Below, one piece after another: positions 58,487 to 64,000 of a stretch of DNA of 64,000 bases. This DNA comes from Planctomycetota bacterium (GTDB lineage Bacteria > Planctomycetota > Phycisphaerae > UBA1845). The notes below the pieces were generated by a model. It had not been told where the DNA came from, ran no database searches, and was given only the letters and a program-made list of their open reading frames with translations. Position 1 is the first letter of the stretch. Each line of letters starts with the position of its first letter. The DNA is taken from positions 26,867-90,866 of the forward strand of contig JACQXM010000053.1 of assembly GCA_016208685.1 (NCBI GenBank). Reading direction: 5' to 3'. The position numbers and the translations under genes were made by a program.

Positions 58487-59611
58487 ATGAGAGACGGTCC
58501 TGTCATTCGAGCGTTGGCGTGCGTGGCGGCGGCGTTCTGCCTGTCAGGCAGCCCGGCGCAGCGGGGCGCCTCGGCGCCGGGTTTCTATCAGATCATCGAC
58601 CTGGGCACGCTGGGCGGGCTTACCAGCGTGGCGCTGGGCATCAACAACCTCGGCCAGGTCGTCGGCGGCGCGGACCTGCCCGACGGCACCCGCCATGCCT
58701 TCCTGTGGGAGAATGGCGTGATGACCGACCTGGGCACGCTGGGCTCGGACAGGTACAGCGAAGCGTGGGACATTAACAACCTGGGCGTAGTCTGCGGTGG
58801 GTCGTCGTTCTCCACGTCATCCTGGCGACCGTTCGTCTGGGAGGCCGGAACGATGACCCAACTGCCCCACCTGTCCGGCCAGCCGGGCGGCGACAGCAAC
58901 GCCTATGCCTTGAACGACTCCGCGCAGGTGGTCGGAAGCTCCCTTGCCCCGGGCGACACCCACGCAGTCCTCTGGGAGAACGGCACCGTCACCGACCTCG
59001 GCACCCTGGGTGGTTCTTACAGCATCGCGTGGGACATCAACTCATCCGGCCAGATTGTGGGTATCGCAAGTACGGGTGGGCCGCCAGGCGGTGCCTTCCT
59101 ATGGTCCGAAGGTGTGATGACCAACTTGGGCACGCTTGGCGGCGCGGGAAGTGAGGCTTGGGGCATCAACGACGCGGCCCAGGTCGCCGGCCGGGCGCTT
59201 CGCCCGGACAACAACGTCGCCCATGCGTTTTTCTGGGAAGCCGGAACCATGACGGACATAACAGCGTCGACGGCCTTCGACGCGAGCTTTGCCTACGCGG
59301 TCAATGTGCATGGGCATGTTGCCGGAGTGGGGTCCATCGCACCACTTGGCTACCCCTTCGTCTACGTTCCTGGGATCGGATTGCGCAACCTGGAGCCGAT
59401 GCTCCCGGCAGGCCACGGTTGGTCGGACCTCATCCCGCGGGACATCAACGACGGGGGGCAGATTGTCGGATGGGGAATCATCGGAAAAAACGCGCACGCC
59501 TTCCTGATGACGCCCGCCCCCGTGCCGACCGTGTCAGCACTCGGAATAGTCGTGCTCGCGGCCTCTTTGGTCTTCTTCGGCTGCATTCTGGTTCGTCGCG
59601 CCGGGCTTTAG
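58487..59611 (+). CDS. secreted HAF-repeat protein with C-terminal sorting signal
   Basis: From the ATG at 58487 (GGAG 9 nt upstream) the protein has 374 residues. The signal peptide is ALACVAAAFCLSGSPAQRG. About seven repeats follow, of the type DLGTLGG..S.AxxINxxGQVVG...HAFLWExG, as in extracellular HAF-repeat proteins (a beta-propeller-like family). The C-terminus has VPTVSALGIVVLAASLVFFG and then RRAG. Pro-Thr-x-Ser, a hydrophobic helix and a basic end make an IPTL/PEP-CTERM-like signal. Such signals are processed by exosortase-type enzymes. The function is unknown; surface display is likely. Confidence 0.88.
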   Translation: MRDGPVIRALACVAAAFCLSGSPAQRGASAPGFYQIIDLGTLGGLTSVALGINNLGQVVGGADLPDGTRHAFLWENGVMTDLGTLGSDRYSEAWDINNLGVVCGGSSFSTSSWRPFVWEAGTMTQLPHLSGQPGGDSNAYALNDSAQVVGSSLAPGDTHAVLWENGTVTDLGTLGGSYSIAWDINSSGQIVGIASTGGPPGGAFLWSEGVMTNLGTLGGAGSEAWGINDAAQVAGRALRPDNNVAHAFFWEAGTMTDITASTAFDASFAYAVNVHGHVAGVGSIAPLGYPFVYVPGIGLRNLEPMLPAGHGWSDLIPRDINDGGQIVGWGIIGKNAHAFLMTPAPVPTVSALGIVVLAASLVFFGCILVRRAGL

Positions 59612-59725
59612 CGCGGATCGGGCCGCCGTTTTCTCCGTCGTGCTCGGCGGTATGATTCCCGGTGCCCTCGCCGCCATGTGTGGGGTCGGACCACCCGCGC
59701 CCCGCGCTGTCGGAAGGCGAAGCGG

Positions 59726-59959
59726 ATGGCACCGGACGAGCGACCGCCGTCGAAACCGCAACCAAATCATCGCGAGTACCTTCTCGTGCTGTGGCGGATG
59801 ACGCCGCAAGAGCGCCTTCTCAAGGCCGTGGAACTTTCGGAGTTGAGCAAGGAACTGCTTCGCTACGGGCTGCGCCAGCGATTCCCCGCGCTGAGCGAGG
59901 CGGAGCGGCATCGCGTGTTTCTCGAACGACTGGAGCGATGTCACAACTCGAACTACTGA
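59726..59959 (+). CDS. small conserved helical protein
   Basis: The 77-residue protein (ATG with GGAAGG 8 nt upstream) has a basic N-terminus, then YLLVLWRMTPQERLLKAVEL, LRYGLRQRFPALSEAERHRV and FLERLERCHNSNY. This matches a small family common in planctomycetes whose genes often precede a nucleotidyltransferase-like gene. The overlap with the next frame fits that. No enzymatic motif is present. A two-gene module resembling a toxin-antitoxin pair is possible but not established. Confidence 0.7.
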   Translation: MAPDERPPSKPQPNHREYLLVLWRMTPQERLLKAVELSELSKELLRYGLRQRFPALSEAERHRVFLERLERCHNSNY

Positions 59960-60054
59960 CGCTCGTTGCCCGGGTGCTCGAGGGCCTGAGAGTACCCTAT
60001 ATGCTGACCGGCTCCCTGGCAACGTGCACGGCGCTGCCTCGCGGACCGTCCTAG
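59938..60054 (+). pseudogene. truncated nucleotidyltransferase-like remnant
   Basis: The frame starts with an ATG 22 bp inside the preceding gene and encodes MSQLELLTLVARVLEGLRVP followed by YMLTGSLAT. This is the N-terminus of small nucleotidyltransferase-fold (AbiEii/DUF6036-like) proteins, where GS-x-A is normally followed by a DxD motif. Here the frame stops after 38 residues. The expected DxD part was not found in the other frames. It is most likely a decayed gene. Confidence 0.6.
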
Positions 60055-60357
60055 CTGGCTCGCATCCGGCTCAAGAACGTACCGTCGCATCATGTGGGAT
60101 GTCGCAGCCGTCCGACCGCGCGCCGTGGCGGCGTTGTCGACGCGACTCGCTCGATCAGCCCAAACGAATGTGCCGAGCCGACTGCGCGGGACCTGCCAGG
60201 CGTCGTTGGGATGGCGCGGTCAGCCCCATTGCCCTCTAGGCGACGGAGGCCAGTGCCCCACGCACCCAGCGAACCAGTCTCCGCGTTCCCTCCACACCGC
60301 GCTACACTTGGCGTTCTGCCGGGCTCACCGCACCCCCGAGCGACAGAACGCGATTCG
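60055..60357. other. spacer without recognised gene
   Basis: About 300 bp between the truncated remnant and the end of the RES gene show neither a convincing gene nor repeats. Part may be decayed sequence of the nucleotidyltransferase-like gene. Confidence 0.5.
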
Positions 60358-61728
60358 CTACTCATCCCTGCTTCGCGAAGACCTCATCCGGGCCGACGTG
60401 CGCCCCTCGGCCGCAATCCATTTGTTGAATTTTGCAACGGGACCAGAGAAGACGAGTTTCGGGTCTAGCACAAGCCTCGCGTCTCGAGTCGCGTGCCGAG
60501 CATCTGCACACTCGCTCGCATCCACGAAGAGCGCGACGCAAGTTCCGCTCCTCGTCAACGAGCTCCTATACAGAATCCCATCGATATGAATACTCGACAA
60601 CTCTTCCTCAAGAAAACGTCTGAGGTGACCTTCCAGCCCGACGACCGTCTTAAGCCCACAGTCTCTAAGCATCGCTGCTGTCCAGTCGCGCGTTCCAACA
60701 TAGTGCCTAATGTATTCTGCGACAATCTGCGTCGGGACATACTCGATATGCTCACGCCCATCCTTCTTGATCGGCCCCGACACTTCCTCCGCGAAGCGCC
60801 TCACGAACGTCAGCACCGGGCGCAGATCGCGCGACTCTTCGTCGAATATACTAGGGAGAGGTACATCTGTCACTGATCCTATATCCACGACGGTGAGGTC
60901 GCAACACAGCGTCCACTGTCCGAGCGTCACATTTCGTCGTCGAGATGCATAAATTGCCTCCTGGCCAGCAGTATCAACCTCCAGTGCCCCGTAGAAGGCC
61001 GGAATCCCGGGCGGCGTCATCCGCGTCGCGGTACGCGCCTGCTCAGCAGACGGGGGACCCATTTCCTTCGCTCCACGCGGTCGTACGTGCGGATCATGGT
61101 TGCGGGCGCGGAAGATCGTACTACCTGTCGGCAATTTGCGAATGCAATCGGTATTCTGTAGCGCGCGGCTTATGGCGAGCAATGTCGTTCCCGGCAACAG
61201 GTACTCGCGCTCGTCGGCAGTCCAAGCTCGCGCGAGCAGGAAGACATATCGGGCCCGCTCCTTCACGATCCTGCAGAACGTCTCCCAGCTTGCAATGAGA
61301 AGACGCTCCCTGCCGACTTCGGTAGAGGCGCGCTGGCACCAGTCGATTTGGTCGATGGCGCCTGCGATGTCATCGATCAGATCACTGTTCTCCGAAACGT
61401 CGAGATTCTCAACAAGATCGCGCGTCGAATGCAAGCTGCCTTGGTAACCGCCTTCCGCAGAGTCGTAGGGAAGCACGTTCGCAGGATCATCATACTCCCA
61501 TCGGATGGCGGACAGAACGTACCCGACAAGGTCGTCGAGTGGTGCTGACCCGCCCGAACCACCGGACGCCTTCACACCACAGTAGCTACACGCAGACGAG
61601 CTTGTATGAAAGTCGATTTGGTTCCGGAGGAACTCGTCGGAGACGCACCCTCTACACACGAACTTCCCGGCAACAGGTTGCCACGCGCGCTCGTGTCGAC
61701 CCGTGGTTTCTCGGTCCGCGACGCCCAT
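60358..61728 (-). CDS. HEPN/RES domain toxin-like protein
   Basis: The ATG at 61728 has AGGAG 9 nt upstream. The 456-residue protein has an N-terminal zinc-ribbon-like pair CRGC (25-28) and CSYC (47-50). A helical HEPN/RES N-terminal region follows, with WETFCRIVKERARYVFLLAR. The RES domain runs from about residue 195: IFRARNHDP, then RMTPPGIPAFYGALE (236-250), EYVPTQIVAEYIRH, and DGILYRSS near the end. RES domains are NAD+-consuming toxins in Xre-RES modules. HEPN-RES fusions without an adjacent Xre antitoxin are thought to be defence-related. No antitoxin gene is visible here. Codon use and GC are lower than in the flanks, which suggests transfer. Confidence 0.85.
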   Translation of the reverse strand: MGVADRETTGRHERAWQPVAGKFVCRGCVSDEFLRNQIDFHTSSSACSYCGVKASGGSGGSAPLDDLVGYVLSAIRWEYDDPANVLPYDSAEGGYQGSLHSTRDLVENLDVSENSDLIDDIAGAIDQIDWCQRASTEVGRERLLIASWETFCRIVKERARYVFLLARAWTADEREYLLPGTTLLAISRALQNTDCIRKLPTGSTIFRARNHDPHVRPRGAKEMGPPSAEQARTATRMTPPGIPAFYGALEVDTAGQEAIYASRRRNVTLGQWTLCCDLTVVDIGSVTDVPLPSIFDEESRDLRPVLTFVRRFAEEVSGPIKKDGREHIEYVPTQIVAEYIRHYVGTRDWTAAMLRDCGLKTVVGLEGHLRRFLEEELSSIHIDGILYRSSLTRSGTCVALFVDASECADARHATRDARLVLDPKLVFSGPVAKFNKWIAAEGRTSARMRSSRSRDE

Positions 61729-62287
61729 TTGTTCGGACTCCTGGGTTCATTCCATACAGGACGGAAACGCCGAAGCATTACGGCCAAGGCGACCGGTTCG
61801 CGGTCGGGGAGGGTGAGGGTCATTGGGACACTGGGGGAGGCGCGGCCACTGCCCCTCGCCAACCGCATTCCCTCAGCCGCTCCGAAATGCCGTAACCGGG
61901 TTCCCGCACAAATTCAGCATACCACACCTTCGACTGGAAGAAAACTAGTGGTGCACCACCGTCTGGCGCCCCGCCGCGCACTCTCGCGGCTCCGAACGCC
62001 CGGAACGCACGCCGCTGCGAGGCACGACGTGGGTCCCCATCGCCCTTCTCCCCAAAACGCCAGGAGTACTTCGAGGTGTCACAGCGGCGCGGCCCCCAGA
62101 ACAGCGGCGCTCGCAGCTCTGGACCGGTCCAAGGTGTTCTACGCGGGGTTCGTGCGTACCCTGCTGGCCGCGTCCTCGAGTGAAGCCCTGCGGCCGAGCT
62201 CCCATCCGGCCGTGAACCCCATAACCGTTGTCGATTCCCGTCGCTTGGTTGCGAATGTCCCGACCGCCGGGCAGAATCCTCCGTCGT
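61729..62287. other. spacer with inverted repeat resembling coding remnants
   Basis: This 559-bp stretch contains two inverted copies of a roughly 33-bp sequence. One is at 62124-62160 (plus) and one at 61901-61937 (minus), with about 24 identities. Both translate to SKV(F/W)YA(G/E)FVR, with most changes at third codon positions. No full gene is seen. Confidence 0.5.
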
Positions 62288-64000
62288 ATGCCAACACCGG
62301 AAGTCCATCCAGCCGATCCCGGCGCGTCGCGCCTCGCCGCCGCCGCGCCCCTGCCGGCCACGGCCCGAACCGCCCGGAACGAAATCCCGCACCCCCGCGA
62401 AGGCCTGCGCGACACCATCGAATCCATCGTCATCGCCCTCATCCTGGCCTTCGTCTTCCGGGCGTTCGTGGTGGAGGCTTTCGTAATCCCGACCGGCTCC
62501 ATGGCTCCCACGCTCTACGGGGCGCACGGCACCATCGCCTGCGAGGATTGCGGCACGGAATTCGCCTACGGCCTCAAGGACCTGGGCGATCCGCGCGACA
62601 TGCTCAAGGTGGGAGCCGGGTCGTTCGCCACCTGCCCCAACTGCAACCACGTGAACACCAACCTGAAGATCAACGACGAAAACCGTAACCCCGAAACCGG
62701 CGACCGCATCCTGGTGTTCAAGTGGCCGTTCGACCTGGGGCTGGAGTCGCTCAAACCCGCCCGCTGGGACGTTACGGTGTTCAAAGACCCGGCCGATGGG
62801 ACCACCAACTTCATCAAGCGCCTCGTCGGGCTCCCCGACGAAGTGCTGATGCTCGCCGACGGGGACGTCTACACCGTACCCACCAGCTCGCTATCCGCCG
62901 CTACCCTTCAGGAGTTGGAGGCCATCCTCAAGGAGAAATGCGAATTCCAGGCCGGCCAGCGCCGCGGGCAGCTCCGCCCCATCTCGCAGGCGGCGCGCGA
63001 GGAACTGGACGAGAAGATGCGCATCACCCGAAAGACCCCGGTGGCGCAAGAGTCTCTATGGTCCCTGGTTTACGATCATGACCACGCCCCGCAGAATCCC
63101 GACCGCAATCAGCCGCGCTGGGAAGCAGCGCGGGGGCCGAACTCCGGTTGGGAGACGACCGGCCGGCGGGTGCGATTCGCCGACCGCGGGCAGGAGAGCG
63201 ACCACATCGTCCTGGCGGGAAAACCGATCCTCGCCGCCAACGCCTACAACGTCCACAGTCGCACGCCGCCCCCGGTGTCTGACCAGCGCGTACGGTTTGT
63301 CCTTACCCCGTCTTCCCCCACCGGCCGGCTGACCATCCGGCTCGACAAACTGGGCCGCACTTTCTGGGCGGTCATCGAGATGGACGGAAAGGCAAGCCTG
63401 GTGGAATCGCGGCAGGAACCGGCGACGGACGCGCCGGCGATGACGTCGGTCGCCATCGAGCCCTTCCTGCCTGGCCGATCGGTAGAGGTGAGCTTCGAGA
63501 ACCTCGACTACCGGTTGGCGCTACGCGTTGGCGGGCGCGAGGTCCTGGCTTCCTCCTCGGATAAGGACAGCCCCGCCTACTATGGCCCGGATCTCAAAGC
63601 CCTCAGAACCATGCGCGGGCCGGGCTCCTCGGCCCCACCGCGGATCTACGGCCAGGGCGGCTCGTGGGAGATCACACACCTGGCCGTGGACCGCGACGAA
63701 TACTACTACCACGACCCCACGTTTCAGCCCCTGGGCGTGGCCTGGGGCCCGCGGGGTGGATGGGGCTCACCCGAGCAGCCGATCCTCCTGCGGGGACATG
63801 AGTACTTCATGCTGGGTGACAATACCTCTGCGAGCAAGGACTCACGGTTGTGGGATACCTGGGGTCCGCACCTCCGGGATCGCGGCGACGCGTTCCAACT
63901 CGGCACCGTGCCCGCCGACCAGCTCATCGGCAAAGCGTTCTTCGTGTACTGGCCGGCGCCCCATCGGCTCGACTGGCTGCCGTACCTTCCCTTCGGTGTG
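62288..64000 (+). CDS. lepB: signal peptidase I with zinc-ribbon insertion (partial)
   Basis: The frame runs from the ATG at 62288 off the right edge (571 residues visible). A membrane helix (about 44-62) precedes the catalytic serine in IPTGSMAPTL (Ser71). Box C is GDRILV, and the catalytic lysine is in NFIKRLVGLPDE (Lys177). Box E is LGDNTSASKDSR (about 509-520). Between Ser71 and box C lies CEDC..CPNC (Cys85, 88, 116, 119), a zinc-ribbon-like insert. A further insert of over 200 residues between the Lys box and box E looks beta-rich. The length is far above the usual 200-320. It cleaves signal peptides of exported proteins such as those encoded in this window. Confidence 0.93.
   Translation, partial: MPTPEVHPADPGASRLAAAAPLPATARTARNEIPHPREGLRDTIESIVIALILAFVFRAFVVEAFVIPTGSMAPTLYGAHGTIACEDCGTEFAYGLKDLGDPRDMLKVGAGSFATCPNCNHVNTNLKINDENRNPETGDRILVFKWPFDLGLESLKPARWDVTVFKDPADGTTNFIKRLVGLPDEVLMLADGDVYTVPTSSLSAATLQELEAILKEKCEFQAGQRRGQLRPISQAAREELDEKMRITRKTPVAQESLWSLVYDHDHAPQNPDRNQPRWEAARGPNSGWETTGRRVRFADRGQESDHIVLAGKPILAANAYNVHSRTPPPVSDQRVRFVLTPSSPTGRLTIRLDKLGRTFWAVIEMDGKASLVESRQEPATDAPAMTSVAIEPFLPGRSVEVSFENLDYRLALRVGGREVLASSSDKDSPAYYGPDLKALRTMRGPGSSAPPRIYGQGGSWEITHLAVDRDEYYYHDPTFQPLGVAWGPRGGWGSPEQPILLRGHEYFMLGDNTSASKDSRLWDTWGPHLRDRGDAFQLGTVPADQLIGKAFFVYWPAPHRLDWLPYLPFGV

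Noticed and set aside
60024..60239. Continuation of the nucleotidyltransferase in another frame
   Set aside because: The translated sequence lacks the DxD motif and following conserved residues; a single frameshift does not restore the gene.
61820..62650. Minus-strand frame of 276 residues overlapping the lepB start
   Set aside because: It overlaps the conserved catalytic region of lepB, has no recognisable domain and includes part of the inverted-repeat spacer.

Overview
The window is about 66% GC, densely coded and very probably from a planctomycete, most likely of the Phycisphaerae type. The evidence is: a large secreted protease and a second secreted protein built from Asp/Cys-rich calcium-loop repeats (DCNxNGxxDECD and CGCGxxDxDxDGDG types); a complete MoxR/DUF58/Bat (aerotolerance-like) operon; a signal peptidase I with an inserted zinc ribbon; an exported PCMT next to a membrane spermidine-synthase-like protein; and short dispersed repeats in the spacers between genes. 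No rRNA or tRNA gene and no CRISPR array was seen.

Region 1 (1-25063, all on the minus strand) looks like a surface glycan locus. It encodes a SAM methyltransferase, three polytopic GT-C-like proteins, a Wzx-type flippase, a radical SAM/SPASM enzyme, a NodB-type polysaccharide deacetylase, three GT2 and two GT4 glycosyltransferases, a membrane-anchored sulfatase-like enzyme and an FAD oxidoreductase fused to a membrane module. A 1265-residue secreted protein with seventeen 33-residue repeats sits inside it. A divergent GT39-type gene (25302-27035, plus strand) faces it across a likely bidirectional promoter region.

Region 2 (27067-42734, minus strand) is one long operon, read from right to left: moxR, a four-helix-bundle gene, DUF58, a lipoprotein-like protein, batA, batB, batC, batD, batE, a large GATase-like membrane protein, an ABC ATPase and an ABC-2 permease. 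DUF58 through batE are coupled by 4-bp RTGA overlaps or direct stop/start contact.

Region 3 (43130-56685) holds the 1833-residue subtilisin-like protease, the divergent pcm/spermidine-synthase-like pair, a small secreted Kazal-like protein and carB. carB carries an in-gene tandem array of an 8-bp unit.

Region 4 (56686-64000) is more mosaic. It holds a hairpin-rich candidate RNA ending in an intrinsic terminator, an intact IS630-family element with a frameshift window, a HAF-repeat protein with a C-terminal sorting signal, a small gene overlapping a truncated nucleotidyltransferase-like remnant, a HEPN/RES toxin-like gene of lower GC, a hairpin- and repeat-containing spacer, and lepB running off the right edge.
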